From DT-111 sp965263225 (lineage in GTDB: Bacteria; Bacteroidota; Bacteroidia; Chitinophagales; Saprospiraceae), in contig CBDHHG010000018.1 of assembly GCA_965263225.1 (NCBI GenBank), positions 49,235 to 113,234 of the forward strand: DNA of 64,000 nucleotides, written 5' to 3'. Below the pieces are notes generated by a model, which was not told the DNA's origin, did no database searches, and saw only the letters and a program-made list of their open reading frames with translations. This document shows, piece by piece, positions 16,731-25,990 of this stretch. Both the position numbers and the translations under genes were made by a program. Position 1 is the first letter of the stretch; each line of letters starts with the position of its first letter.

Positions 16731-19700
16731 CTATCTTTTAGTGATGGTGGCGTCACCATTGAGAATGACACTGGCCACAACAGCATTGGCCGCTATTTTA
16801 TTGGGATCCAGATTAGGGTCAACTTGATAAGCACCGGCTTCTAGCCATCCTTTTGTTTTTGCTGGATTCTCGGTAAACACTGCATATTCCTTGGCTTGTA
16901 GCTCCAATAGCATTTTTAATTCTTTTTGGTTTGGTGCTCTCCCTGTTAACTTAGTGAAGACCGCTTGGATAGCTAGCTCGATAGTAGGCTCCAGTGCCAT
17001 TTGTTCACCCATAACTTTAGCCGCTTCTACAAAAGTAGGATCATTCAATAGTACCAGTGCTTGCAAGGGGGTATTGGTCTTCTGCCTTCGGACGGTGCAG
17101 GCTTGACGCTCGGGTTGGTCGAAGGTGGCCAGGGTGGGGTTGGGGATCGTCCTTCGCCAAATAGTGTAAAAACTACGCCGATATAGCTTATCACCCGTAT
17201 CTTGTACATAGGCGTCAAAATTCATTTTCCACAATCCATCCGGCTGATAAGGCCGTACACTTTCACCTCCAATCTTTCGATTCAATAAACCACTAGCAGC
17301 CAACACATTGTCCCGCATCATCTCACTTGTTAGTCGAATGCTTGGCCCTCTGGCTAACCATACATTTTCTTTGTCCTGTTCCAGCAGTCCTGGGCTAGCA
17401 TAGGAATCCTGCCGGTAGGTTTCGGAGGTCACAATCAAACGTTGCAAAGCTTTGACATCCCAAGCTGATTCCATGAAGGTCACAGCTAACCAGTCCAGGA
17501 GTTCCGGATGGCTAGGTAGCTCCCCTTGGTTACCAAAATCCTCGGTAGTTTTGACTAATCCGCGTCCAAAGTAATTCTGCCAATATCGGTTAATCGCAAC
17601 ACGAGCCGTCAACGGGTGATCAGGATGAGTGAGCCATCGGGCCAAGCCTAGGCGGTTCCGGGGTAGATCCTCCGGCATAGCCAGAACACTGACAGGGGTA
17701 TTGGGAAACACCTCCGCTCCATAATCGTCATAAACACCACGATTTAGTATAAAGGTGGAGCGCGGGTTTTCCATTTCTTCCATTACCATGATTTCCTTTA
17801 CCTTTTCTATAGAATCTGCGTAAGTAGTCCGCAGACGCATCAATTCGGCAAGAGCAGGTCGATAAGTGGGAGAATTTTGCGTGAGGTAGTATTGGGTGAG
17901 TATTTGTTGCTGATCAGCTTGGAGAGTAGTGGAAGGAACATCTGCTAAGTAATTCCTACCAGCTACTTGTCGAACTTCTAAAGCAGACAATTCCCGATCA
18001 TATACCAAGATATCATCCACTTTGGCATTCTTTAACCCCTTTCCCCTCCATCGACCTGCCACTTTAATATTCGGTTCGATGGGCTTCGGATAGATAATAT
18101 CTACCAATTTATTGAAAATGATATCCTTGTAGAGTTTATCCTTGATGACCTTGGTCTGCAGTTCTTCGCCATTTAGAAAAAGTTTGGTGCCAGCGGCTTG
18201 ACTAGAGCCATCGTAGGTGACGGTCAACTGCACCCACTGTTCTCTGGGCACGTCTTCTATGGTATGCTCAATAATGGCATTCTCTGGGTAAGTCCGAGCC
18301 ATCACCCACTCCAGTTTATTAGCATTCAGATACAGGTGAAAGCCCCGATAGGAGTGCAATGTAGTGCCTTTGTTTTTATGGAAGATGACTCCTTCCTCCA
18401 ACTCTTTCGGTAAATACACCCAAAGCCCAATTGAAAAAGCATCACTTCGCCGAAACACACCCACATCTTGTAAATTCAACCAAGCATCACCATTCATTTG
18501 CAATCCCTGACCACGAGGCGCTGTGACAAATTGGGGTATTTCTTCTTTGGAAAATTCGCGTTCCATCTTGGCCCATTGCGTGGGATTTACTGTATTCCTA
18601 ATCGGGGATCTGTCTAGTGGATAATATGCAATCAAGCCCTTCTTTGGTGGGCGATTGGACAATTGCCGATATTGTTCGCTATGAACCCACTTAGCTATAG
18701 CCTCTTGCTCCGTATGTGAAATCAGTTCTAGCTTAGCCTTCTTCGCCTTGATTCTCGCCTCTTGCTCCACTAACCAACGCTCTTGCTGACTGGTAGGAAG
18801 CAATAAAGTGGGCACGGGCGTTCCTTTATCCCAGGAGATTTGCCCCGTTTCATTAATGTTATTGAAGAAGCTATATAGCTCAAAGTATTCCTGCTGCGAA
18901 ATGGGGTCATATTTGTGATCATGACATTTAGCACAGGATAGCGTTAGTCCCATCAGACCATCTCCCAGAACAGCTACCCGGTCTGACACATTTTCTACCC
19001 TAAATTCTTCTCCAACAATCCCATCTTCCATGTTTTGCGGATGCAATCGGTTAAAACCGGTGGCCAGCACCTGCTCTCGTGTGGCATTAGGTAGTAGGTC
19101 TCCTGCCAATTGCCAAATCAAGAACTGATCATATGGCATATTTTCATTGAAGGACTTTATTACCCAATCTCTCCAAGGACTCATATCTCGGTACCGATCC
19201 ACTTGATAGCCGTAAGTATCAGCATAGCGCGCCAGGTCCATCCAGTCGGTCGCTATTTTTTCGCCATAGTGTGCAGATGCCAAGAGGCGTTCCACTTGTT
19301 TTTCATAGGCCTCTTCAGAATCGTCCGCTAGAAAAGCTTCCATTTCCTCCAGACTTGGCGGTAAACCAATGAGGTCAAAACTAAGTCTTCTCAACAGTAA
19401 AGCTTTATCTGCCGGTGGAGCTGGCTTCATGTCCAAGCCTTCAAGTTTCTTTCGGACAAATAGATCAATGGGATTGGCCAGCTTTTCTCCAGATTTAAGT
19501 TTGGGAGCTCTTGCTTTTTTGGGCTTAGTGAAGGCCCAATGTGGTTTATATTCTGCTCCTTCTTTAATCCAACGAATGAGCATGGCTTTTTCATAATCAG
19601 ATAATTCGACTTTGAATTCTGCTGGGGGCATCATCAGTTCTCGTGAGTCCGAAATAATCCGGTGAAACACTTCTGATCCCATCAGATTTTTAGGTACAAT

Positions 19701-20000
19701 GGCAAACTTACCGGGAGATTCTGGCAACTCCGCAAATGCTGCCGCTGCCTCGTCTAAACGCAAACCGGCCTTTTGATTGGCCTTATCTGGCCCATGGCAA
19801 GCATAGCATTTATCAGATAGAATGGGTTTGACATGAATATTAAAGTCGATTTCATCCGGGAGTTCTTTACTGGCTAGAGCAATGGATCTAGGTACATCTG
19901 TGCTACAAGCAATCTGAACCATTAGTAGGCCCAGTAGTACAGCCTTGGCCAAAAGACGAGCTCCGAATTGCATGGATAGAAGGATTTTCACTTGTCGCAT
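16731..20000 (-). CDS. DUF1549/DUF1553 cytochrome-c-like lipoprotein with LamG domain
   Basis: A 1089-residue outer-surface or periplasmic protein. The N terminus has a hydrophobic segment ending in VQIACS, a probable lipobox. A cytochrome-type heme motif (DKCYACHGPD, about residues 65-75) marks the PSCyt1 domain. DUF1549 follows (DWMDLARYADTYGYQ) with a second CxxCH, LSCAKCHDHKYDP. A concanavalin-like LamG domain occupies roughly residues 460-680. DUF1553 closes the protein (ARVAINRYWQNYFGRGLV). The two CxxCH motifs imply c-type heme binding and redox activity. It is translated just upstream of the DUF1501 gene in the same operon. Confidence 0.93.
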   Translation of the reverse strand: MRQVKILLSMQFGARLLAKAVLLGLLMVQIACSTDVPRSIALASKELPDEIDFNIHVKPILSDKCYACHGPDKANQKAGLRLDEAAAAFAELPESPGKFAIVPKNLMGSEVFHRIISDSRELMMPPAEFKVELSDYEKAMLIRWIKEGAEYKPHWAFTKPKKARAPKLKSGEKLANPIDLFVRKKLEGLDMKPAPPADKALLLRRLSFDLIGLPPSLEEMEAFLADDSEEAYEKQVERLLASAHYGEKIATDWMDLARYADTYGYQVDRYRDMSPWRDWVIKSFNENMPYDQFLIWQLAGDLLPNATREQVLATGFNRLHPQNMEDGIVGEEFRVENVSDRVAVLGDGLMGLTLSCAKCHDHKYDPISQQEYFELYSFFNNINETGQISWDKGTPVPTLLLPTSQQERWLVEQEARIKAKKAKLELISHTEQEAIAKWVHSEQYRQLSNRPPKKGLIAYYPLDRSPIRNTVNPTQWAKMEREFSKEEIPQFVTAPRGQGLQMNGDAWLNLQDVGVFRRSDAFSIGLWVYLPKELEEGVIFHKNKGTTLHSYRGFHLYLNANKLEWVMARTYPENAIIEHTIEDVPREQWVQLTVTYDGSSQAAGTKLFLNGEELQTKVIKDKLYKDIIFNKLVDIIYPKPIEPNIKVAGRWRGKGLKNAKVDDILVYDRELSALEVRQVAGRNYLADVPSTTLQADQQQILTQYYLTQNSPTYRPALAELMRLRTTYADSIEKVKEIMVMEEMENPRSTFILNRGVYDDYGAEVFPNTPVSVLAMPEDLPRNRLGLARWLTHPDHPLTARVAINRYWQNYFGRGLVKTTEDFGNQGELPSHPELLDWLAVTFMESAWDVKALQRLIVTSETYRQDSYASPGLLEQDKENVWLARGPSIRLTSEMMRDNVLAASGLLNRKIGGESVRPYQPDGLWKMNFDAYVQDTGDKLYRRSFYTIWRRTIPNPTLATFDQPERQACTVRRQKTNTPLQALVLLNDPTFVEAAKVMGEQMALEPTIELAIQAVFTKLTGRAPNQKELKMLLELQAKEYAVFTENPAKTKGWLEAGAYQVDPNLDPNKIAANAVVASVILNGDATITKR

Positions 20001-20241
20001 GATTTGACATCAAACAATGGTCACAGTCATAAGCTGTCCGGATTACCCCAATGCGCTGCACTAAGCTCTAACTTATTCTTGGTAGATTCACGAAAACAGT
20101 ATGCACAAAAACTGGACAGCAGAGGAAAATTACTGATGCAGTGAATTTTTCCCAAAAGCAATGGTATCTCCCAGGAATTGAGAAAGGCATCACATTTATA
20201 TGGCATGAGTCTTGTACCTTTAGCCACACACAATTGATCGC

Positions 20242-20613
20242 ATGGAAGAAGGATTAATTACTCATTATTCTGCCGTGTTAGCAGTCAGCAATGTTTCTGA
20301 ATCGGTGGAATTCTATTGCTTTAAGTTAGGTTTTGATCTCATCAGTTCTTACGGCAATCCACTCTACTATGCCGAGGTAAAGCGAGATCAAGCGCAAAGC
20401 CTAATGTTACTAGATCAACGTACGGCAGGCTCCCCTGCCGGACATGTATCACTAGCTTTCTATTCTAGTAACATTGATATGATCTATGAGGAGTTCTTAA
20501 GCACGGAGGTAATCATCAAGGAGAATATAGAAAACAAAGCCTATGGCATGCGGGAATTTCAAATTGTAGATCCAGATGGCTACCTCATCGTATTTCGGCA
20601 AAAAATCCGCTAG
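20242..20613 (+). CDS. VOC (glyoxalase/bleomycin resistance) superfamily protein
   Basis: A 123-residue protein with the paired beta-alpha-beta-beta-beta modules of the VOC fold. Typical signs are the first strand SAVLAVSNVSESVEFYCFKLGF and the end EFQIVDPDGYLIVFRQ. Potential metal ligands (His104-type GHVSLAF and a final Glu) are present. It is cytoplasmic; the substrate cannot be inferred. It converges with the PAP2 gene, with a 7-base gap between stops. Confidence 0.88.
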   Translation: MEEGLITHYSAVLAVSNVSESVEFYCFKLGFDLISSYGNPLYYAEVKRDQAQSLMLLDQRTAGSPAGHVSLAFYSSNIDMIYEEFLSTEVIIKENIENKAYGMREFQIVDPDGYLIVFRQKIR

Positions 20614-20620
20614 GGCAAGG

Positions 20621-21370
20621 CTACAACTTATGGATCTCCGGAATTAGAAAGCCAATGGCACCACCTACCAAGAAGCCCGTAAGCACATCTGTGAAGTAAT
20701 GCTTTCCAGCCTTTACCCGTAACAATCCGGTAGCAGCAGGAATGAGAATGGCAGTAGTCCATACAGTGGATTTGTATCGACTTTCGGGATTGTAATCTTC
20801 AAACAACTTGGCAGAGAGGAAATACATAGCCGTCACGGTAGAAGTATGACCCGAATAAAAAGACATTCTTGATTTTTGAGATAGCTTCTTTTTCGCTTCC
20901 GTGAATTCATTGTATAGATAGGGTCTTTTACGCCGAACTAGTACTTTGGTGAAATTTGTAAGAGCAGTATTGACCAGTAGAGTTTCCAGCAATAAAACAG
21001 AGCTTCTTCCAATTCCATCTCTTGGTCCGCTAAACACGACGGAAAGAGGGGGTGCAAGGGAAGAATATAGTAGCCCGTCGCTCCATTTCTTGGCCATTAA
21101 TGATCGATTAAAGGTAGCAGGACGATCTATTGCCCAGATATCATTTCTGTTCAGTTGACTTAGTTCCTCGTAGGAAAGGGGCTGGATTTTCTTAAACTTC
21201 AACTCCGCAAAGGTCAGTAGACTGATGGAGGTACCAAAAATAATGCCGTCTTTAGTACCATCCAGTTGATAGGGATAAGTGCGCTGGCTCTTAAGCTGAG
21301 CAAATGGAGAGCAGAGGAGCAAGAGGCTTATGAGTAGCAGAGGGGGGGTAAATATGGAACTACGAATCAT
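20621..21370 (-). CDS. PAP2 family phosphatase, membrane
   Basis: A 249-residue protein with a signal sequence and several membrane segments. The three phosphatase motifs are present: KVLVRRKRPY, SFYSGHTSTV (with catalytic His) and RVKAGKHYFTDVLTG. The family dephosphorylates lipid phosphates such as undecaprenyl pyrophosphate or phosphatidic acid at the outer face of the inner membrane. The gene stands alone, converging with the VOC gene. Confidence 0.92.
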   Translation of the reverse strand: MIRSSIFTPPLLLISLLLLCSPFAQLKSQRTYPYQLDGTKDGIIFGTSISLLTFAELKFKKIQPLSYEELSQLNRNDIWAIDRPATFNRSLMAKKWSDGLLYSSLAPPLSVVFSGPRDGIGRSSVLLLETLLVNTALTNFTKVLVRRKRPYLYNEFTEAKKKLSQKSRMSFYSGHTSTVTAMYFLSAKLFEDYNPESRYKSTVWTTAILIPAATGLLRVKAGKHYFTDVLTGFLVGGAIGFLIPEIHKL

Positions 21371-21456
21371 TTACTGTAGCTAATTATGGGTTTGAGTAAA
21401 ATGGGGCGATGTACAAATGCCAAAAATAGGGCTTTCGATCAGTCTTCAATAATCTA

Positions 21457-21732
21457 TTAAAGATTTAAAGTAACTCCAGCGCTTTTAGCTGCTTCCACAA
21501 GCCCCTGAATGGCTTCATAGGCACCGGGAACGGCCAGGTCGGGGTAATAACTGATGTACACTTTGTCCATCCCAGCTAGAGCCTGCGGCCAAGTGCTGGG
21601 TTGATCCCATTCAAAAGCGGGGTCATTGCTTCGGGATCCAATTCTGACGTTCAGTTGCTGTTTTTGCAAACCTTCAACTACTTTCCGGCCGGTTTTACCG
21701 GTTCCTCCGATTACTAAGATGTTACTGGTCAT
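21457..21732 (-). pseudogene. Truncated NmrA-like NAD(P)-binding protein
   Basis: The frame encodes only the first Rossmann part of an NmrA/SDR-like protein: NILVIGGTGKTGRKVVEGL, then MDKVYISYYPDLAVPGAYEA and LVEAAKSAGVTLNL, followed at once by a stop. Full family members have about 280 residues and continue after AAKSAGV with a strand reading like KLVLLSGRG. No continuation is found in any frame in the 86 bases before the PAP2 gene. The start at 21732 (MTSNIL) is family-like; a longer start at 21753 lies inside a palindromic repeat. It may be a dead remnant. Confidence 0.7.
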
Positions 21733-21751
21733 TTGATGCAATTTTTTGTTC

Positions 21752-21785
21752 ATAAGTAGGAGGATATAATTATCCTCATACTTAT
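21752..21785. repeat. Solo copy of a palindromic element (terminal arms only)
   Basis: Fifteen-base arms (21752-21766 and 21771-21785, one mismatch) enclose only TAAT. The arm sequence AGTATGAGGATA matches the terminal repeats of the longer element at 29841-30006. The copy looks like that element with its interior lost. It sits immediately upstream of the truncated NmrA gene. Confidence 0.6.
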
Positions 21786-21855
21786 CAATAATTAGCCCTA
21801 AGGCTACCTTACTTTTGAATTCTTCTAATCTTTTGAGCTTATTTCTCGAATGGGC

Positions 21856-22353
21856 TTAGGAAGTAGAATTGGGGAACACCGCAATTACGGACAAAAGGAA
21901 GGAAAGCACTGCGAATAGCGTTCTAATCCAATGCAGACGGTTCCATTTCATTTCGTAGGAGTGCCTGAATTCTTTGATCTCCACCTCACCCAGGCTGGGA
22001 AGGTCTAAGACATCCAAAGCATCATTAAGTGGTACATTTCCAAAGGCCGTCACACCAAAGGTGCCCAACAAATAGATCAAGGTCGCGGCAAACAGGAGCA
22101 AGAACTTTGGCCCAGAGTGATACTGTTGCACTGTACTAACTATTAGAGCCAAAGGACTGCCCATAAAAATCAAATAAAATGCAGGATTAAGTATCGCTCG
22201 GTTGATCGACTGCATGCTTTCCAAGTAGGTGATGTCAATTACCTTTTTCGTACCTGGGATAACGGAGACCATCCAAGCGTAGAATAGGCCAGCAGATAGG
22301 CCGGTCAGGATAACGGCTGTCAATAGCGTTATTGATTTGATTGAGATTTCCAT
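21856..22353 (-). CDS. DUF1772 (anthrone oxygenase-like) membrane protein
   Basis: A 165-residue protein with four predicted membrane segments (residues about 8-30, 55-75, 82-102 and 140-160). The signature FYAWMVSVIPG and the asparagine motif in AFGNVPLNDALDVL are typical of DUF1772, the family of anthrone oxygenases and related uncharacterised membrane proteins. It lies between an AraC regulator and the NmrA fragment, the arrangement of an AraC-controlled DUF1772-NmrA pair. A composite palindrome lies 60 bases upstream. Confidence 0.9.
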   Translation of the reverse strand: MEISIKSITLLTAVILTGLSAGLFYAWMVSVIPGTKKVIDITYLESMQSINRAILNPAFYLIFMGSPLALIVSTVQQYHSGPKFLLLFAATLIYLLGTFGVTAFGNVPLNDALDVLDLPSLGEVEIKEFRHSYEMKWNRLHWIRTLFAVLSFLLSVIAVFPNSTS

Positions 22354-22401
22354 GACGTAAAGGTGTTTTTAAATGTGAGCTGGAACTAATGAATGTAGAT
22401 T

Positions 22402-22451
22402 GTTTTCCTTTCACTTCTGTATTGTTTACAGAAGCAAAATTGAAGGAAAAC
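22402..22451. promoter_or_regulatory. Nested palindrome upstream of the DUF1772 gene
   Basis: Inner arms CTTCTGTA (22414-22421) and TACAGAAG (22427-22434) pair perfectly, with a 5-base loop. Outer arms GTTTTCCTT (22402-22410) and AAGGAAAAC (22443-22451) also pair perfectly. The pair lies between the AraC stop and the DUF1772 start (22353), with no T tract downstream, so an operator for the adjacent AraC protein is more likely than a terminator. Confidence 0.5.
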
Positions 22452-22520
22452 CAAACTCAATACTTGACTCATCCAGCCAATCTTATGACACTTTAAGCCA
22501 AGGTGGAAATTTCAGTACAA

Positions 22521-23513
22521 TTAGCGGCGGTTACGGTAATCCAGCGGAGATTGGCCGGTCCATTGTTTAAAGGCGCGACTGAAGGCACTTTGCTCGGAGA
22601 ATCCGGTTTGGAAGGCAATTTCACCTACGCTGCTGGTGGTATTCTTAAGTAGATCTACAGATATTTTTTCTTGGGTTTGCTTTACCAAGCTTCTAAAGGT
22701 GAGACCACTATCTGACAGTCTTCGGGTGAGCGTGCGACTGCTCATGCCCATGTGCTCGCCGATTTGAATGACACTGGGGATACCGCTGGGTAAGGCATCT
22801 TTGATGAGTCTTTCAACATCCGCAGCTATCTTGATGGAGCTAACTTCAATCCCTCTGGTCTCTTCTTCTACTCTTTCCACCAGAAACTTATTGATACTGA
22901 TGTCGGCCTTAGCAGTACGAGTATCCAAATCAGACGTTCTGTAGACCATGAAATCATAAGGCTGATCGAATAGGAGAGGACACTTAAAGGCCTGTTCATG
23001 ACTATCCATCTTCGTAGGGGGAGCGTGTTTGAATGAGACGCTCAGTGGTAGGATATCCTCTTTTTCTGTAATAGCCTTTAACACGACTACGGTAGCAGAA
23101 AAGGTAGCTTCATTCGATAAGGAAACGCCTCTTCGATAGGCATCCCGATACAAGAAAATCTTTGAGATATCTCCCTCTTTTGCTACTTTAAATACATAGG
23201 TATTGGATAGCAATTGAAAATAACGCTCGCTACGTTCGAATATTTCCCCAGCCTTAGAACAGGTTTTCCAGGAGAGTCCAAGGACGCCATAGTCATCCAT
23301 CTTCATTTCCTGCCCAATTCTGGCCGCAAAACCTGGCCCCAGAACCTCGTCTAGCATTTCATGTAAGGCAAAGAAATTGTCAGCAGGTACGGCTTGCACA
23401 TCATGCAAAGCACCGATGGGTATAGGTAAGTCTCTGAAGTCCTCTTTGCTCATGCCTTCCTGTAAGGCATGATTGATCATTTTACGGTATAGGCTTATGG
23501 AGATATACTTCAT
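22521..23513 (-). CDS. AraC family regulator (Arabinose_bd/OruR-like type)
   Basis: A 330-residue regulator. The N-terminal 200 residues resemble the arabinose-binding-type domain PF12625, with GPGFAARIGQEMKMDDYGVLG near residues 53-75. The C-terminal domain has two helix-turn-helices: SVIQIGEHMGMSSRTLTRRLSDSG and VGEIAFQTGFSEQSAFSRAFKQW. In this subfamily targets are usually adjacent, here the DUF1772-NmrA genes downstream in the same direction. A nested palindrome between them is a possible operator. Confidence 0.92.
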   Translation of the reverse strand: MKYISISLYRKMINHALQEGMSKEDFRDLPIPIGALHDVQAVPADNFFALHEMLDEVLGPGFAARIGQEMKMDDYGVLGLSWKTCSKAGEIFERSERYFQLLSNTYVFKVAKEGDISKIFLYRDAYRRGVSLSNEATFSATVVVLKAITEKEDILPLSVSFKHAPPTKMDSHEQAFKCPLLFDQPYDFMVYRTSDLDTRTAKADISINKFLVERVEEETRGIEVSSIKIAADVERLIKDALPSGIPSVIQIGEHMGMSSRTLTRRLSDSGLTFRSLVKQTQEKISVDLLKNTTSSVGEIAFQTGFSEQSAFSRAFKQWTGQSPLDYRNRR

Positions 23514-23631
23514 CTGTAGAGCTATGGTTTTACCTCTTTATGCGGGAATGGCCATCACATGAAGTAAAAATAGCCCTTTACACTTAATGTTCCATAGGGT
23601 GGGGGCAGCAAAATAGCCTAAGCCAGGGGAA

Positions 23632-25716
23632 TCAATAGGAAACGTCCAGATTCAGTCGAACGAAAAAACTACAACCAGGACTAATGGGCGTTGTGCCAGC
23701 ACCGCCACTATGCGCACTTCCGCCTGTGCCACTTTGCTGTACAGCTTGTACATTGAGAATATTCCTTGCACCAGCAGTAAGACGAATTCTTCTTTTCCAC
23801 ATTTCAGGTAATTGCAAGGTGCCGTCCAACATCCAGAAGCCTTGCTGAGTTCTCTGCCGAACCACTGCATTTCCTTCGTCATCAACATCCGGATAGAAGG
23901 TAATTCTGCGATCATTATATCGTAAAAAAGCTGAAAGGCTTAGCCGTGGTTTTTCCCATTGATAGTACCACTCCGTATTCCACTCAAAGGTGTAGGTAAA
24001 AGGACGAACCAAAGAGTTGGCAGAGGATAATGTGTTATAATAGCCGATCGTAGCTAAGGTCGTGTGCCATTGCAATCCTCGGTATTGTCCTTGTAAGTTA
24101 AACTGCAAACCCTGAGTTCTGTACACAGCCTGATTAAAGTAAGCAAACTGAAGCGTGGAAGTATCTGTGGCAGGTGAAATGCCGGTAGCAGTCTCGACAA
24201 ACTCGAAGAGTTCAATTTTATTCCGAATCGCATTAGAGAATCCGCTCAATTTTAGCTTTCCATTCCTTTCGTCCTCTCCAAAGTTATAAGACAAACTGAA
24301 TTGGACATTGTCAGATTCCTCTGCTCGAAGATTAGGATTACCTGTGATATAGTGGTTGATATCTACGAATTCAAAAAATAGTTCTTTCAAGTCAGGACTA
24401 CGGAAACCTTTGCTGTAGGAAGCACGCAAAGTCCATAGGGGATTCCAGCTATATTTCAAATTAATAGATGGAATCAAAGGGCTTTCATACTTGGTGTTGT
24501 AAGCCATTCGCAAACCCGATTCCACTAGCAGATCTGGAAAAACTTGATAGCGTAAGGTTCCAAAGAGCGCGTAATCTCCCAACTTACTGAAATTAGCCTT
24601 GGTGCTCTCTGGATCCTGGATTCTTTTACCCGTGGCATTATCATACCTTAGATCTATCCCCACTTGATAATTGATGGCTTGATCCGGATAGCGACTAGCC
24701 AAGGTTGCCCGGAGCACAAAGCTGTTGAATAAAGAACTATCCTGTAGCCCAACTTGCTCCTCCAGCGTTCCCTCCTCAAAATTATTGCGAAAGGTATTCT
24801 TATATCGCGTGTAGGCATTAAATGCTGTGATGGTTTGTAGATAATACCGATCTGAAAGCTCTCCATCAAAACTCAAGGCATGGTCTTCCCGCAACGTTTG
24901 GTATTTATCATCAAAGGCATAGGGTTTAAATTGTGGACGCCTGACGGCCCCGAGATCGTCCACTACTTCGTCAAAATAATTGAAGGTATAGCGCAAGGAT
25001 TGTTCCTCACCCAATTGGTAACTCGCAGCAGCTGTGCCATACCATTGCACTTTCGGATTCCACAAAACGGATCGAGTGGTATCCTCACTGTAGCCACCAA
25101 AATAATCTTGCCCAAGTTTAAGCTGAAACAGCATCTTATCATTCCATTGCCAACCTAGATGACCTCCTAGCGTACGCTCCCCTCTACTTTCTAACTGGCT
25201 ATTTAGACCAATCGAAAATGGTTGGAGCTGGGATTTCTTACTAATCAAATGAATCACACCACCCAGTGCATCAGTTCCATAGCTCACCCCTAATGGCCCT
25301 TGCACAATCTCAATGCGCTCGATATTTTGCAAATTAATCTGACTAAGATCAATATTTCCCCCTTGTCGTCCGAGGACAGGTACTCCATCCATAAGAATTT
25401 TGACGTTCCGGCCACTAATTCCCCCCAAACTTAAACTGCTACCGAGTACGAGGTCCTGATTGATTCGAATATTGGGTTCTTGCTGAAGTAATTGTTCGAG
25501 ATTGTTGGCACCTCGGCGTTCAATAAGTTCCCGTTTAATGGTACGGATGTCCTGAAGGGCATTTCGACTATCTGTAGGGGCATATTGGGCGGTCACGACA
25601 ACATCATCCAGATCTATGCTCCAGATCAGGGAGTCCGTAGAACCTTGTCCCTGTAAACCACAGAGATGAAGGAGCATAGTGAAGACCAGCGAAATCCTTC
25701 CTCTATTCATTCTCAT
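23632..25716 (-). CDS. TonB-dependent receptor, probable heme receptor
   Basis: An outer-membrane receptor of about 694 residues with a signal peptide. The plug domain runs from VVVTAQYAPTDSRNALQDIR to DALGGVIHLISKK (about residues 40-165), including NVKILMDGVPV and IEIVQGPLGVSYGTDALGG. The barrel contains GFRSPDLKELFFEF and GNPNLRAEES, which resemble the FRAP and NPNL boxes of heme receptors. The C terminus ends in an outer-membrane-like FVRLNLDVSY. The start is ATG 25716 or 25710; the TTG at 25734 is less likely. It lies after an HmuY-like gene, giving a heme-uptake pair. It probably needs TonB-ExbBD encoded elsewhere. Confidence 0.92.
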   Translation of the reverse strand: MRMNRGRISLVFTMLLHLCGLQGQGSTDSLIWSIDLDDVVVTAQYAPTDSRNALQDIRTIKRELIERRGANNLEQLLQQEPNIRINQDLVLGSSLSLGGISGRNVKILMDGVPVLGRQGGNIDLSQINLQNIERIEIVQGPLGVSYGTDALGGVIHLISKKSQLQPFSIGLNSQLESRGERTLGGHLGWQWNDKMLFQLKLGQDYFGGYSEDTTRSVLWNPKVQWYGTAAASYQLGEEQSLRYTFNYFDEVVDDLGAVRRPQFKPYAFDDKYQTLREDHALSFDGELSDRYYLQTITAFNAYTRYKNTFRNNFEEGTLEEQVGLQDSSLFNSFVLRATLASRYPDQAINYQVGIDLRYDNATGKRIQDPESTKANFSKLGDYALFGTLRYQVFPDLLVESGLRMAYNTKYESPLIPSINLKYSWNPLWTLRASYSKGFRSPDLKELFFEFVDINHYITGNPNLRAEESDNVQFSLSYNFGEDERNGKLKLSGFSNAIRNKIELFEFVETATGISPATDTSTLQFAYFNQAVYRTQGLQFNLQGQYRGLQWHTTLATIGYYNTLSSANSLVRPFTYTFEWNTEWYYQWEKPRLSLSAFLRYNDRRITFYPDVDDEGNAVVRQRTQQGFWMLDGTLQLPEMWKRRIRLTAGARNILNVQAVQQSGTGGSAHSGGAGTTPISPGCSFFVRLNLDVSY

Positions 25717-25894
25717 TCTTTTGATCAACAGCAATTTCTGTTTTTGCTACTTTACGTGCTTTCTTTTGTGAACAAACCACTCCATAGAATCGCGTCATTC
25801 CATTACTGCTGGATTGATCAAAAAAGGTTAACACCTTGTCCTTATGAGGCTGTACCGCATTCTTTTCTTGTTCCGGTTGGAATTTCAGATTCAT
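25703..25894 (-). CDS. Small ORF between HmuY-like and TonB receptor genes
   Basis: A 63-residue hydrophilic protein rich in Lys, Gln and Glu (for example GVVCSQKKARKVAKTEIAVDQ), not recognised. Its stop overlaps the receptor start in ATGAATAG, a classic translational-coupling overlap, which is the main reason to keep it. It has a single Cys and no signal peptide. It may be a regulator or a short accessory of the heme locus, or it may simply be a chance frame. Confidence 0.4.
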   Translation of the reverse strand: MNLKFQPEQEKNAVQPHKDKVLTFFDQSSSNGMTRFYGVVCSQKKARKVAKTEIAVDQKNENE

Positions 25895-25990
25895 ATCAAA
25901 ATGGATTAGTGTGAATTCGAATCGATTGTGGTTATGGTCATTCCGTGCTATCTAGTGATACCCTATTGATTAGGTAATAAATGGCTGAGT

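Noticed and set aside
20027..20233. 68-residue frame on the minus strand upstream of the DUF1549 gene
   Set aside because: No family features, no promoter, unusual Cys/Leu composition; probably chance, in a normal intergenic region.
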